Assembly: GCF_051020765.1 (NCBI RefSeq)
Contig: NW_027469083.1
Location: 2,666,001 to 2,730,000, forward strand
DNA from: Lasioglossum baleicum
Taxonomy: Eukaryota; Arthropoda; Insecta; Hymenoptera; Halictidae
Reading direction: 5' to 3'
DNA: 64,000 nucleotides
The notes below the pieces were generated by a model. The model saw only the letters and a program-made list of their open reading frames with translations. It was not told the DNA's origin and did no database searches. The translations under genes were made by a program, and so were the position numbers. Below, in pieces: positions 42,948 to 54,730 of this stretch (positions are counted from its first letter, which is position 1; every line of letters begins with the position of its first letter).

Positions 42948-43315
42948 TTTTTTTTTCGACTTTTCTCGCGTTTCTTTAGGCCCATGCCTAATTTCGTTTT
43001 AGCTTTCATGGCTGCCAACACAGCAGCCGCAGACACCTTCTCTCCGAACGAAGCGTCTCCGGACTTTATGCGCTGTAGCGCTCGATCCGCCAAAATATTG
43101 TCGGCCACGTGACGATCACCCAGATCCTTGTGCAGCGAATACGCTATGTCGTGCTCGCGACAGGCAGCGTCCAACGGATTTATTCCACGGTCCCCACGGG
43201 CTAATCGTGCACGCAGTTTCGTACCAGGACCGCAGAATTGATAACTAGGTATATGCAATTCGAACGGTAACGCGTTTACAGCTCTGTTTAAAAGCCCCTT
43301 ACCGAGGCGCGGCAT
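42872..43315 (-). CDS. phospholipase A2-like protein (parvovirus VP1u-type), copy B
   Basis: As 1134-1577, with the Ca loop CGPGT and the His-Asp pair intact. One substitution: Arg to Ser in the basic tail (KREKSRKK). The same A9 frame break follows at 42948-42956. Confidence 0.85.
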   Translation of the reverse strand: MPRLGKGLLNRAVNALPFELHIPSYQFCGPGTKLRARLARGDRGINPLDAACREHDIAYSLHKDLGDRHVADNILADRALQRIKSGDASFGEKVSAAAVLAAMKAKTKLGMGLKKREKSRKKNEFSQSPNAVVFYRCCCPLCQLSEH

Positions 43316-43399
43316 AAACTGTTTTTAAAAAAAAAGAACACGAATCCTTTTTTCACGGGGGTCGGAGGGGGACTGATACCAACAATGTTCGAGCTCTCG

Positions 43400-43407
43400 T
43401 ATAAATA
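43400..43407 (+). promoter_or_regulatory. TATA box of packaging ATPase gene, copy B
   Basis: TATAAATA, 38 bp before ATG 43438. Confidence 0.6.
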
Positions 43408-43437
43408 CTACCCACCACCCATCGAATCAATCGAAGC

Positions 43438-44130
43438 ATGCGTTTCGTAAAGCAATCTTTGGATATTCGTGTTCCGACGCGTCGCGCGTTCGACGATCAC
43501 TCCGAGGCGATGCGAAAACATGGATCATTGTTACCCGGTAATGTACGATGTGTGATAAGCGGTCCGTCAGGATGTGGTAAAACGAACGTTATGATTAGCC
43601 TGTTGGAGAGCGCGAACGGATTACGATTCGCCAATGTATACGTGTACTCGAAATCGTTGCGCCAGCCAAAATACCAATACTTGAGCAGACTGTTCTCATC
43701 CGTGGGGAAGGATGTGGGCTACTTCGCGTTTGCTGACAACGTTGACGTAATCCCTCCCGCAGAAGCACGGCCCGATTCGATATTCATCTTCGACGATGTG
43801 GCGTGCGATGAGCAAGATATCATGCGAGAATATTTCGCGATGGGTAGACATTCGCACGTCGATTGCTTTTACCTGGGACAGTCGTATGCGAGAATACCTA
43901 AACATTTAATTCACGACAATGCTAATCTGCTGATTCTGTTTAAACAAGATGCCATGAACCTGCGACACGTTCATCAGGATCATGTAAATACCGATATGCC
44001 GTTCGAAACGTTTAGCGCGTTATGCATGAATTGTTGGCGAAAGAGGTATGGATTTCTCGTAATCGATAAAGACAGTCCTGTCAGTCGAGGTCGTTACAGA
44101 CGCGGATTTAACGAGTTTGTCGTACTGTAA
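43438..44130 (+). CDS. ATP: FtsK/HerA-type genome-packaging ATPase, copy B
   Basis: As copy A, with Walker A and B intact, but residue 159 is His instead of Arg (HDN for RDN). That Arg lies in the position where this family has a strongly conserved basic residue, possibly an arginine finger or sensor, so the motor may be impaired. Confidence 0.95.
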   Translation: MRFVKQSLDIRVPTRRAFDDHSEAMRKHGSLLPGNVRCVISGPSGCGKTNVMISLLESANGLRFANVYVYSKSLRQPKYQYLSRLFSSVGKDVGYFAFADNVDVIPPAEARPDSIFIFDDVACDEQDIMREYFAMGRHSHVDCFYLGQSYARIPKHLIHDNANLLILFKQDAMNLRHVHQDHVNTDMPFETFSALCMNCWRKRYGFLVIDKDSPVSRGRYRRGFNEFVVL

Positions 44131-44175
44131 CGGACACATTTGCTCGATAAGAGCCGTTGGAGTCACATCTCCGAT

Positions 44176-45309
44176 ATGTCATCGAAGAAGAGGAGCTCCG
44201 ATATGTCGTCGAAGGAGAAGAAGAGGAGTTCCGATATGCCGTCGAAGGAGAAGAAGCTGCGAGCTTCGATCGCGAACGAAATAGCGAAGACCAGCGATAC
44301 CATACGGAAAAAGTATTTAGCGTTGAAAGTTGGGAAAATGGCTACCCAGGAGAATTTGCAAGCAAATTTACAACCGATCGTCGAACCGTTGAAACAGTTA
44401 GTTAAAAATACAGCTACCGCCGAACCGAGCGACGACGACAACGTGTTCGACGACATTAAGGAGTCTCCATTGCGAAAAAAAAGAAGATTCTCGGATATTA
44501 AGGGAACGCCGTCGTCCATTATGAAAAAAAGAAGAAGAATAAAGAAGAAAAAGAATGACAAAGTCAGTTCGAGAAATATATATGTTGACGACGACGACGA
44601 CGACGACGATGACGACGAGCCGATGATGGTACCGCGACAGGAGGAGGAGGATACCTTCCAATCACCGCGCACTCCATCTTTGGAATCTTCTATGCGTAAT
44701 ATTTTTGAAAATCCTGAAATTCATCACGAGGAAAATCAACAGCTATCCGAGAATTTCGGACCTTTGGCGCGCGAATATTTACAAAAATTTTTTACCGGCC
44801 CAACGAAAAATTCCGACAACGTGTACGGAGTATATCTGCAGGACGATAAGCTGATGCTGGGAAATTCAACGTTTGAGGTGGCCAACAACGATGATATCAT
44901 CATTAGAGGGCTACGGTACAGAGGGACTCGCGGTCTTTACGAATTGATATTCAATAAAGTACCCGACGAGCAGGCGTGCACCGAGGATGATAAGAACGCG
45001 TACAAAAGAATTCTCGTTATTACACAAGCGCATCGACGCGGGAATCAGATAATGGGAAACAAAGGTTTCAAGTATAGAAAAATTATAAAACCGTTGTTTT
45101 CGTCGCCAAGTGGAAGGGGTATTCAGCTTCCAACTTTTATGCGCGTGACCGACCATCCAATCGATTACGTGCATTGGGACGATCCGAACGAACTCGTCGA
45201 TCGTCTGAGATTGTTGACGGCTTCGAGGAACGCTGGCCATTCGGGGCATAACAACGAAATAATGTCGATAATCGAGGAACTTCGCGAGGCTGGTTTAATT
45301 ATAAATTAA
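44176..45309 (+). CDS. DUF8207-type Polinton protein, intact
   Basis: 377 aa from the first ATG. Order: repeats of SSDM.SKEKK (1-25), a helical segment with KKYLALKVGKM near 45, Lys/Arg-rich clusters (RKKRRF, KKRRRIKKKKN) like nuclear-localisation signals, a run of ten Asp near residue 140, and a conserved C-terminal domain from about 190 to the end (VYGVYL, GLYELIF, WDDPNELVDRLRLL, AGHSGHNNEI). The acidic run and basic clusters suggest DNA or nuclear interaction; the role is unknown. It provides the empty site for the insertion in copy A. Confidence 0.75.
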   Translation: MSSKKRSSDMSSKEKKRSSDMPSKEKKLRASIANEIAKTSDTIRKKYLALKVGKMATQENLQANLQPIVEPLKQLVKNTATAEPSDDDNVFDDIKESPLRKKRRFSDIKGTPSSIMKKRRRIKKKKNDKVSSRNIYVDDDDDDDDDDEPMMVPRQEEEDTFQSPRTPSLESSMRNIFENPEIHHEENQQLSENFGPLAREYLQKFFTGPTKNSDNVYGVYLQDDKLMLGNSTFEVANNDDIIIRGLRYRGTRGLYELIFNKVPDEQACTEDDKNAYKRILVITQAHRRGNQIMGNKGFKYRKIIKPLFSSPSGRGIQLPTFMRVTDHPIDYVHWDDPNELVDRLRLLTASRNAGHSGHNNEIMSIIEELREAGLIIN

Positions 45310-45327
45310 AGTTTACGAGTTGACGAC

Positions 45328-45564
45328 ATGTCAGTCGATAAAATTGTGGCATTGTTGCGGCTGGATAAAATGCGCGTTCGTTTGAATTGCTGCGAAACGA
45401 ATCAAACGATATCCTCGGGAGGAGAAGACGACGGTGAAAACTGGAACCTGAGATTTCATCATCTGGAGACGAAACTGGACGAGATATATCAACAAATACT
45501 ACGGATCGAAAAGCAGTTGTACGAGTTGGTGACGGTAGGAAAACCACAAGGTAGCAAGAGATAA
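45328..45564 (+). CDS. small coiled-coil Polinton protein, copy B
   Basis: Identical in length and sequence to 6351-6587; follows the intact DUF8207 gene by 18 bp. Confidence 0.55.
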   Translation: MSVDKIVALLRLDKMRVRLNCCETNQTISSGGEDDGENWNLRFHHLETKLDEIYQQILRIEKQLYELVTVGKPQGSKR

Positions 45565-45613
45565 GGTATTTCGCAGGAAACAGCATATCAGGCGGTCGAA
45601 GAAGTCTAAAAAA

Positions 45614-46198
45614 ATGTATGTCAACAAATTTGGTACATCGTTTCGTGAAACGAACAAGCGAAAGTTGGATGTTCCTTTCTATTCGTTACAAAAATATGTA
45701 CACGATAACGCAATATGTTTGAACAACGCTAATTTGTACGATGCGAATGGAGCTGGGATCGAGCGTGTGGCGTATCCCACCGCAAACGATCACGCGACGA
45801 CCAAATCGTACGTCGATGACATTGTAAAACGCGGTGACGAATATGTTAAATCAAAGGTGGAAATATACGTGTTGGACAATGTGATGAGACTGGACAAAAA
45901 ACTGAAAACATCCGAAGGAACGTTGAAGTCCGAGATCATGGAGAAACTGAACAAACAACTAAAAACGTTAAGGTCCGAAATCGTGGAGAAACTGAGCAAA
46001 GACCTGAAAACATCTAACGAAACGTTGAGGTCCCAGATCGTGCAGAAACTGGGCAAAGACCTGAAAACATCGGAAGAAACATTGAGGTCCGAGATCACGA
46101 AGAAACTGGACAAAGACCTGAAAACCTCTAACGAAACGTTTAGGTCAGAAATCACGAAGAAACTGGACAAAGCAGTGAGAGCTCGATTCCATATCTAG
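45614..46198 (+). CDS. tail-fibre-like coiled-coil protein 1, copy B
   Basis: No protein difference from 6637-7221; the five heptad repeats are preserved in number. Confidence 0.65.
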   Translation: MYVNKFGTSFRETNKRKLDVPFYSLQKYVHDNAICLNNANLYDANGAGIERVAYPTANDHATTKSYVDDIVKRGDEYVKSKVEIYVLDNVMRLDKKLKTSEGTLKSEIMEKLNKQLKTLRSEIVEKLSKDLKTSNETLRSQIVQKLGKDLKTSEETLRSEITKKLDKDLKTSNETFRSEITKKLDKAVRARFHI

Positions 46199-46417
46199 GT
46201 AGCGAGAACAAGTACTGTGTGGTAAGTCTAGATCAGAGGTTCCCCCTCCCAGGTCTCATTTCAAGATTTCTAAGAAAGTTCTAAAATATAACAATGGCAT
46301 CTCCCCACCACCACCTCCCTAGAAGGAGCGAGAGAGAGAGAGTGAGAATCATGTCATTGCGTGGTGGCAATTCAAGAAGGAAACGTCGTACTCTCTCTCT
46401 CTCTCTATCTCATCACG

Positions 46418-47641
46418 ATGAGCATTAACAAATCATCCTACGAACTTATAAGAAAAGTTATTCGGGACGTTACGTCGAATATCGGCAAGGAAGAACGGAA
46501 TTTCGATTGCAAGGAAGCGAACAATCCCATCCCGTTCAATAGATTGTTGTTGGATCTTTTAAGCTCGATACGTAAACACGCTGTGATCATGACGGATAAA
46601 AAAGACGCGTACTTCGATGCGGAGTTTCTATCTATCCAAAATGTGAAAGCCCCCGCTAAGAAGACTGACGCGGCAACGAAAGGCTACGTGGATGATCTTG
46701 TCGCCAGCAGCAAAGCGATGGCTAGCAACAACGAATTTTTCGATGCGAAATCTCAACGTATTAAAAATTTGGGGACACCAACCGACGAGAACGATTCGGC
46801 AACGAAACTCTACGTCGATAAGACGATCGATTTGTTGAGAAAAGTGTTTGCAGACGAATTTAATAAGAGCGCCGAGGATATTCACGACACGCGAGACAAG
46901 ATCGAGCACATCCATGAAATCGTAACGGACAACGAGCTCGCCGATAAATCGATGGTGGCGAAACTGAAAGACATTGAGGAATGCATGCAACAGAATCAAG
47001 AAAAGCTGTCGGAGTTTGAAACGATGATAGAGCATAATTATGGTGGAATTCTCCGTGAAAAATTTATCGAGCTCGAGGACAGGTTGATCGAAGTATTGAA
47101 GTACGAGCAGAGGGTGGATCATGAAAAATTGGACGCTGTTGCGAAATTTTCCGATAAACTCAGCGATAGACTTTCAGCCGTGGAACATAAAATCGACAAC
47201 AAGTTGGAAAGAAGACTATTAAACTTGAAGAATACGCTGCTTGGTAAAATCAGTGATGTGAAGGACACGGTGAACGCGGACAAGTTGAGCCAGGGAAAGT
47301 TGATGCTTCTTGAAAACAATGTGGCGGATATGCAACAAAAATTCGCAACTGGCGGTTATGAAACCGGTCAGGAATTGGATAAGAGATTTGAAATGCATAG
47401 AGAGAGCATGCACAAGAGATTGGCCGAGCTGACGGGAGAGGGAAATATAACTGGGAAATTTGAAGATTTCAAGAAAAGTTTAAACGAGAAATTCGAAGAA
47501 ATATATGTGCAAATGCGACGTATCGAGGAGCAGCAACAAGAAATGATACGCGCAGCTTTCGACGAGCTAGATAGTCGAGTGCATCGACGCTTCGAGGACT
47601 GGAAAGAATCGATTGAAAAGAGACTAATCGGCGATGAGTAA
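46418..47641 (+). CDS. tail-fibre-like coiled-coil protein 2, copy B
   Basis: 407 aa. Only Lys to Met (FETMIEHN) differs from copy A. It overlaps the integrase start by 8 bp as before. Confidence 0.65.
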   Translation: MSINKSSYELIRKVIRDVTSNIGKEERNFDCKEANNPIPFNRLLLDLLSSIRKHAVIMTDKKDAYFDAEFLSIQNVKAPAKKTDAATKGYVDDLVASSKAMASNNEFFDAKSQRIKNLGTPTDENDSATKLYVDKTIDLLRKVFADEFNKSAEDIHDTRDKIEHIHEIVTDNELADKSMVAKLKDIEECMQQNQEKLSEFETMIEHNYGGILREKFIELEDRLIEVLKYEQRVDHEKLDAVAKFSDKLSDRLSAVEHKIDNKLERRLLNLKNTLLGKISDVKDTVNADKLSQGKLMLLENNVADMQQKFATGGYETGQELDKRFEMHRESMHKRLAELTGEGNITGKFEDFKKSLNEKFEEIYVQMRRIEEQQQEMIRAAFDELDSRVHRRFEDWKESIEKRLIGDE

Positions 47642-48560
47642 AGAAAAAGTGAAATTGGTAGAAGAGCTGCACGCCCCGGCGAGACGTTTCTTCCCGCGTA
47701 GACGGGTGATCGTGCGAGGATTCGATGATCTTTGGCAAGCTGATATCGTCGAAGTTCAGCAATATGCGCGAGATAATCGGGGACATCGATACATTCTTAC
47801 GATAATCGATGTGTTTAGCAAATACGCGTGGGCGGTTCCTTTGAAGAGTAAAAATGCGAGCGATGTGTGTAAAGCTTTCGCGTCCGCGTTGAAGAAGGAT
47901 GGCAGAGCTCCGAACAACTTGCAGACCGACATGGGCAAGGAATTCTACAACGCACAGTTCCAAGAATATCTGAGAAACCACAACATCCGTCATTACTCGA
48001 CCTTCAGCGCTATGAAAGCTTCCGTCGTAGAACGTTTCAACCGCACGTTGAAGAACAGCATGTGGAAATATTTCTCGTTGAGCGGAAAATATCGTTGGAT
48101 CGATGCGCTTCCCACGCTGATCGAGGACTACAATAATCGAAAACACCGTACCACCCGTATGCGCCCCGCGGATGTGAACCGTAAAAATGCTGAGCATCTT
48201 CTGTCCACCGTGTACAGCAACGTGAAGATTGCCGGTCCCGCCAAATTCAAGGTGGGCGATCGCGTGCGCGTCAGCAAATTCAAAACTCTGTTCGACAAAG
48301 GATACACGCCGAACCGGTCGACGGAAATATTTAAGATCATCACGGTGAAACGAACGAATCCTGTCACGTACCTCTTGATCGATTCAAAGGACAATCCTAT
48401 CGCCGGCGGATTTTATGAACACGAGATACACGCGGCTAAATACCCCGACGTATATTTAATTGAAAAAATATTGCGCAGAAAAGGAAATAAAATATATGTA
48501 AAATGGTTAGGGTTGGACGCGTCGCATAATTCGTGGATATCTAAAACTGCTATAGTTTAA
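47634..48560 (+). CDS. INT: chromodomain DDE integrase, copy B
   Basis: Catalytic Asp37, Asp99 and Glu133 are present. Trp228 of the C-terminal domain (TPNW in copy A) is Arg here, and one silent change lies in the chromodomain. The Trp is typical of this position in related integrases, so the change may weaken folding or DNA binding. Confidence 0.95.
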   Translation: MSKEKVKLVEELHAPARRFFPRRRVIVRGFDDLWQADIVEVQQYARDNRGHRYILTIIDVFSKYAWAVPLKSKNASDVCKAFASALKKDGRAPNNLQTDMGKEFYNAQFQEYLRNHNIRHYSTFSAMKASVVERFNRTLKNSMWKYFSLSGKYRWIDALPTLIEDYNNRKHRTTRMRPADVNRKNAEHLLSTVYSNVKIAGPAKFKVGDRVRVSKFKTLFDKGYTPNRSTEIFKIITVKRTNPVTYLLIDSKDNPIAGGFYEHEIHAAKYPDVYLIEKILRRKGNKIYVKWLGLDASHNSWISKTAIV

Positions 48561-49672
48561 AACTTCAAATATGATTTCTACTTTTTTATAAAAGATCTTT
48601 TCATGTAATTTTTATTAATAAATAATGTGTAAAACGTATTCTTCAATTTTTTTCCCTGACCTGAAAGAGAGAGAGAGGAAATTCTTATACAATAATAAAT
48701 TTTTTTTATTTTAACGTATTCTTCAGTAACACTCTTACATTTTTCAACATTCTTCTTCTTCAGTAACACTCTTATACATTTATTCTATTAAATGATATAA
48801 AACTGATTGAGGATATCAAATAAGGTGGAGTTAGCACTCAAAGATTGGTTCTCGAATCCGACCAACAATTCCTCAGTCTCTGGATATCAAATCAAGCGGC
48901 GCTCACGTGATTAAACTCCTGACAAAAACAGATAATCTATAGTGAGAGAGTGGTGTAAGGTAATGTTCCCGGAGAAGATTGTGTTCGATCAGTTTTACAT
49001 GTGTGCCTAATCTTCAGTATACATATGCATTACAAATTTTTAAAATAATGTACTTCAGTAACACTCTTATTTTGAATAAAATAATGTAAAATCAAAACAT
49101 CACGTCCAGGATAACAGTCTCTCTCTCTCTCTATCTTACCATACATCATCTGTTTCATGACTCAAGTTTAATCACGTGATCACAACGTTAATTGATATGC
49201 ACAGAGCGGGATATTGAAAGGATTGAAAATAAGATTCGAGAACTGACCTGTTCATGACAGAATTTTAATTATGTGATCACTGCATGGAATTGCTCTTAAG
49301 ACTCGAGAACTGACCTCTAGATAGCAGAATTTTAATTATGTGATCAGAGAATTGTTTTGATGACAAAATAATGCAGTCATAACATAATTAAAATTCTACC
49401 ATGAACAGGTCAGATCTCGAATCTTAAGAGCAATTTCATGCAGTGATCACAGAATTAAAATTCTGTCATCTAGAGGTCAGTTCTCGAATCTTAAGAGCAA
49501 TTCCTTCAAAAATCCTAGTCTGTGCATATCAAGTAAGGTGGTGATCACGTGATTAAACTCAGACCAGTAACAGATGATGCAAAAGTATGATAAAGAACGA
49601 GACTGTTAACCTGGACGACATGATGTTGAATCAGTTTTACATTTTTCATTTTTTAAAAAAAATCTCGCGAAA
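48561..49672. repeat. convergent intergenic inverted-repeat region, copy B
   Basis: Same as 9584-10697, two bases shorter in the GA microsatellite near 48667. The arms and CACGTG palindromes are unchanged, so the region already belonged to the element before duplication. Confidence 0.6.
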
Positions 49673-50293
49673 TTAACATCGCTTAGACGCTTCTAGCGCT
49701 ATAACCTCGGCGCCCAAAGTCACCAGTTCACAATCTATTAGCGAGTTTTGATCGAAAGACCGGCTCTCGACAATTGTTTTGATAAAATTTTTTACTCTAA
49801 CATTTTTTGAAATAACAACGAAATCGGCAAATTTTGCAGCAACGTCCGGAACGTTGTCTACTAATCCTATATACATACTATCTATACAAAATTCTAAATT
49901 GTATATGTTACACATAGTTTTCTCAGTAATATATATATTTATGGTTGAGTTCGCTATTTTAATTAGCTCCCGTCCATTCAGATTAACCATTTCCAAGGTC
50001 AAATTATCACCAAGTTTTATGCGCTCCATATTGCTTTGAATAATCGGTTTCGCGCGCAGCAACTCTCTCCATGTTTTAATTGAAAATAGAAGTTCATTTC
50101 CACGGCTATCACCGATAGCCAGCTCCGCATAAATGTCCTCTCCGATCCGTATGCCAAGTTCCAAATATTTGAAATAATTCCCAGCTATGGAATATCTTCT
50201 ACACAAAATCCGTACGGAACGTGATTGGGAACTAGTTGACAAATCGATCGGTTCTGGTTGAGAATATCTACAGCAGATTAATTTTTCAGACAT
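49673..50293 (-). CDS. conserved Polinton protein (206 aa), copy B
   Basis: Identical protein to 10698-11318, with the same probable 5'-UTR intron (50298-50345). Confidence 0.6.
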   Translation of the reverse strand: MSEKLICCRYSQPEPIDLSTSSQSRSVRILCRRYSIAGNYFKYLELGIRIGEDIYAELAIGDSRGNELLFSIKTWRELLRAKPIIQSNMERIKLGDNLTLEMVNLNGRELIKIANSTINIYITEKTMCNIYNLEFCIDSMYIGLVDNVPDVAAKFADFVVISKNVRVKNFIKTIVESRSFDQNSLIDCELVTLGAEVIALEASKRC

Positions 50294-50345
50294 CTTTCTA
50301 AATTTCTTTCACATTTTTTTTTTTATATATCTTTTTTCTACTTAC

Positions 50346-50599
50346 ATATCATCTTGGCTTTTCACAGACTCGTCAATTTTTTGACAGTTGTCGAGCTGAC
50401 GACGGTTGAACATCGTTCAAACCCACACTTTTCACCGTCTCACTCTCTCACGATGTTAACGTTTTCGTGGCGGTTGCTCGAGTATTCGGCCTGACGCTCG
50501 GATTGCATTGTTTTATAGAACCATTAATCTACATACCACTTCCTTGCTACAGATAGCGGTCAACAAAGTTTTTTTCAATCTCCATCCCAACACTTCCTT
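50346..50599. other. intergenic spacer, copy B
   Basis: Counterpart of 11371-11624; nothing recognisable beyond gene flanks. Confidence 0.4.
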
Positions 50600-53500
50600 T
50601 TATGGCAATGAAACGATATTGTAATGTCCCCAAGGAAGTGTAGTGACCAAATTATCACAGATATACCGTTTATCGTCGTACGGACTTAACGCTAATTTCA
50701 TTTCAGCTATGGAATACACTCGATGCTGTACCGACATTATACGTTTATTGTTAATGCTCTTTTCCGTATGATTATGAAGACACTCGACATAGTCTTCAAA
50801 ACTTATATCTCTGGCTGTGGCGTTTGTCCTAATGCCTTTGATTTTTTTCGTTTCGCGGCAGGTATCATCGTCGTCGCGCACGCGAGTAGCATACATTTTC
50901 GCGCGAAGCCCCACGAACTCAGTCATAATTTTGCCCCCGTTCTCATCCTTCATTAATCCCAGCATCTTTTTGTTCGCGATCGGAACGCCGTACGCGTTGT
51001 TCTCGACATAATTACTTGTATCGTATCGATGGATATCACGTTTCATCGTCTCATACACATCGTCGCAAGCGATCTCGTATATCAGACTGTCCGTGTCCGT
51101 GTACAAAATCTTGCAATTTTGTTGGAAATTGGGATACATGTACTCGTAATGAAAGCTGTACAAATGAGTTTTTGATATATCCAATACGGACATGCCTATG
51201 TAGATGGGTTTGTGGAATTTGAGTAACAGCTTGTTTAGCTGTATCGCGACGAAATCCTCCGAAAACACGGTACAACTGTGAAAATTTGGTCTGGCTATCA
51301 ATTGCTCGACACCGTATCGACCGTCCCATCGGGAAAGCAATTTCACGTTCACGTGATTTCGAACGTTCTCCATTGTTTTTCCAAACACAGCGTTGTTCAT
51401 TAATTTAAACAAATTTTTAGAAAAATCGTTAGTCGCCTCGGCGCGTAATTTCGTGTTAAAAATCGATATAGCCGTGCAACCATCGCGATTGTTGAAACTC
51501 TAGAATTCGATAAATTTTCTTCAATTTTAGGTTATGCTTTAAACTTTGCTGTAAATACCGATAGTGCAGAACGTATCGCTCCTTATCGCGAAGCGTTGCC
51601 ATCAACTTTCTCTGCCGGCTCGAGTCGGTCGCCGTGTCGTGACTCGGACAGAACGGTAGATCCGCGTGAGCATCGTGAATTTCACTAGGATACTCTAAAT
51701 CAACCTCCAAAATGTATCCTACAGGGCTGTCGATTGGAACGGATTCAACGTTGAAATTCTCTATGTCCTCCACCCATCGAAAGTCTCTGTACGGTAGAGG
51801 TTGCGACATAGCCCAACCGTATAAATTGTTAACGTCGAAATACATTAGATAGGTTGACGGTTTGCTGGAGTCATATTTTGGTAAATACTTGTTGTTTGCA
51901 CACGCATATCTCTGAGAACATTGGCTCAATCCGCCGCGTATTCCTCGCTCCACGAATAAAAGCATGTCCACGTCCGTGAACAACTCCAATTCGATCTTAG
52001 TCATTTTCAGCATCACGTCCCACGCGAAAGGGGGAAGCGTGTAATAATGCGCCGGATCGAGTTTATAGTTCTCGAGACAGTCGTCGCGGAAATTTTCGAA
52101 AACATCAGCCAATAACAACACATCCAATTTCAAATACAAATCGCTGTACTGTCCCAACGTTTTTATAGCGAAACGCGACCAAACCGTGCTCGCGTGAACG
52201 TAATCGGCGTCCGATATCCCCCTGTCGCAAAGCTGATTGTAAAATGCCTCGCGCGACGGCAAACACGTGTCGTTTAATTTGTCGTACGACGCCAGATAGT
52301 CGTACGGAAAGACGCCTTTTCTAGTCAAGAGATTGAAATCGTCGACGTTGAGATGATCAAATTGATTTCGTACAACGCGTAATTTGTTTTTGCCCAGATA
52401 CGATGATAACTTGTCCAAACTCGAATTCAAGAACTTGAAGGAATCGATAAATCGAAACTTCAACAACTTTGCATAATTTCTCTTTTCATCTTTATTCGCA
52501 ACAACTTTCGTGAACGAGATGTACCGCTCTTTTGTCAACGGCAACACAGCTATCTTACCCTCGAACGTGTTTGCTAATTCTTTAATAATGAAATGCGCAT
52601 CGTAGCCGGACAAATTGTGAAAGACCACCGGTATCACGTACGAAGATTGATAACCTAAATTACACGCGATATGCGCCGGACCGCGATACGCTCCCGTAAA
52701 ATGACAATGATCGTGTACTTTTGTGTCGGAACTGCTGAACGGCTGCTCGCACACATGACAATGCGTAGCCGTCTGAAAATTTAACTCCTGTCTTTCAGTT
52801 AGTTCGTCCATAGGTACCGTTTTGTCGAATATCGGCTGTAATTTATTGCTTATATCATGCAACTTTGCAGCGAACCACGCGGCACATCCCTCTTCCTTGC
52901 GACAAGCTCGATACTCGCACAAAGAAGAGTCGTAGCGGCAATGCATGTAATAACCTATGCTAAACGCGTGGTGATGCTGATACAGCGAGCGTGCTCCACG
53001 ACCTTGTCCTTCCTGCTTCTCCAACAGACATTCCAAATCGGCGTAGATAACGAACGGCGCCTGTTCTTTGTGCACATAGTTCTTAAACTGCAACCACTTA
53101 TCTTCTTCCGATACTGGAAGTGACAGAGCGCAATCGTTCATCCGTTCACAATCGATCGTATGAACGTTTAATTTCTCCAGCGTGTAGAAATATTGTAAAC
53201 ATCTGAAAGAAAAAAAACATTTCTCTCTCTTTGCTTTCAAGAATTAAAAAAACAATCTTACCGATCGCAAATATACTTCATACACTTATGCTTGCTAAGC
53301 TGCGACGAAACCAATCGTGGCAAATTTCGTATACACACGTAATGACCGCGCGTTTTCGCCTCATTCTGTAGAAACAACAAGTTGACGTGCCTCATCCGTT
53401 TCTTCTCGGTCAGATGAAGCGTTACACACCTCTTGTCCACCCATTCGAACACATTCACGGAAATGTCGTTCTCTCTTTCGAATTTCCGAATGTCTTTGAA

Positions 53501-54367
53501 CGGCATCGGTAGTGTATAACCTTCGGTTCGAAGCACCGTCTGGTAGCGAGGATACGATGATAAACGTGATGTATTTTTTTCTACCGGATAGAGACCCGCC
53601 ACTATCGCCCAAAAAAAGCATGCTTCATCGTTGCTGATCACGTTCACGATCGCTCTCTTCAACTGTATATTTCGAGGCACGATAACGCAGCAACCGGCCT
53701 GTAATGGCTGGTATTTGTTGCAGCTCACTATCAGATGCAGTATCTTCGATAACGCCCACCCGCTGTCTCGTTCTTGAAACTCTTCCATCGATGCTAAAAT
53801 CGGCGGCACAACGTCCTTCAGGTACCATCGGCGTAGATTACTGGTTCGAAACAGCACAACGTTTCGCGTACCGAAACTTTTCACCGAAACCTCGTCGCGC
53901 AGCACAAATTCCGCCTCCAACCTAACGTTCACTTTCAACGACGAATGAGCGTTCAAAAATTCCGTGACACGTCCCGTAATCATCCGTTTCGCGTGTTGTA
54001 AAAATTTGCGCGGATCGATATGTTCGATGTTAATAACGATACCGGTCGATATGCGATTGCTAAACGCCGACTCGACAGTCTCCCAACGAAGCGTCGAGGC
54101 TCTCGCACCAACACCACGTAAACCTCCACCGACCCGTGAAATATTATAGCTCAACGAAACGTTCAAACTTTTCATGCGACACATGATCGATGCTAAACTA
54201 AATCTCGCGCCCATCGTCAATTCATCCTTCATACATGTTAGATAATTGATACAGCACTGTAGAGACTCGATGTATGAGCGAGACCATTCGCGATACTCAT
54301 CGACAGTTCTAACCATCATCGACATGCGTGTCAAACACCTTAACATTTTTTTCAACGTTTGAATCAT
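50600..54367 (-). pseudogene. PolB: protein-primed type B DNA polymerase, copy B (same frame break)
   Basis: Exon 1 is 54367-53262, intron 53261-53203, and exon 2 runs from 53202 to the stop at 51456-51458. The remaining C-terminal part (NNAVFGK, YTDTDSL, WGHY) continues in another frame to 50600. The A5 run at 51458-51462 is identical to copy A. One silent change was seen in exon 2. Confidence 0.93.
53203..53261 (-). other. 59 bp spliceosomal intron in PolB, copy B
   Basis: Identical splice signals and length to 14228-14286. Confidence 0.85.
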
Positions 54368-54691
54368 CTTGTTGCACAAAATATTTTTTCAACTTCAATT
54401 TAATGTCATCCGTTAAATTTCCTGTTCTCAAAAACGTAATTACACTTCGCATCCAACGATGCGGCGTTCGCCCGTCTCGATGATATCCAGTATCGTTGCT
54501 GGCGAATCGATCGCGGGCCATCGCGCCACGACTTGACTAAATCTTTTCGTATAAAAGAAACATACGCGACTCGTTGCATCGTTTCGCATTAAACGTACTA
54601 TCAACGTTTTCTGCTCAATGGGAAAACTATCGTCCAAATACAAATTTATAACGCGAACCCAAGCCAAACTTTTTAACGTTGGGACAGGCAT
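54309..54691 (-). other. two overlapping small frames upstream of PolB, copy B
   Basis: Unchanged from 15334-15716. Confidence 0.35.
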
Positions 54692-54730
54692 CTCTCTCTT
54701 TTAAAAAAAAAAAAAAAAAAAAAGGTTGAA

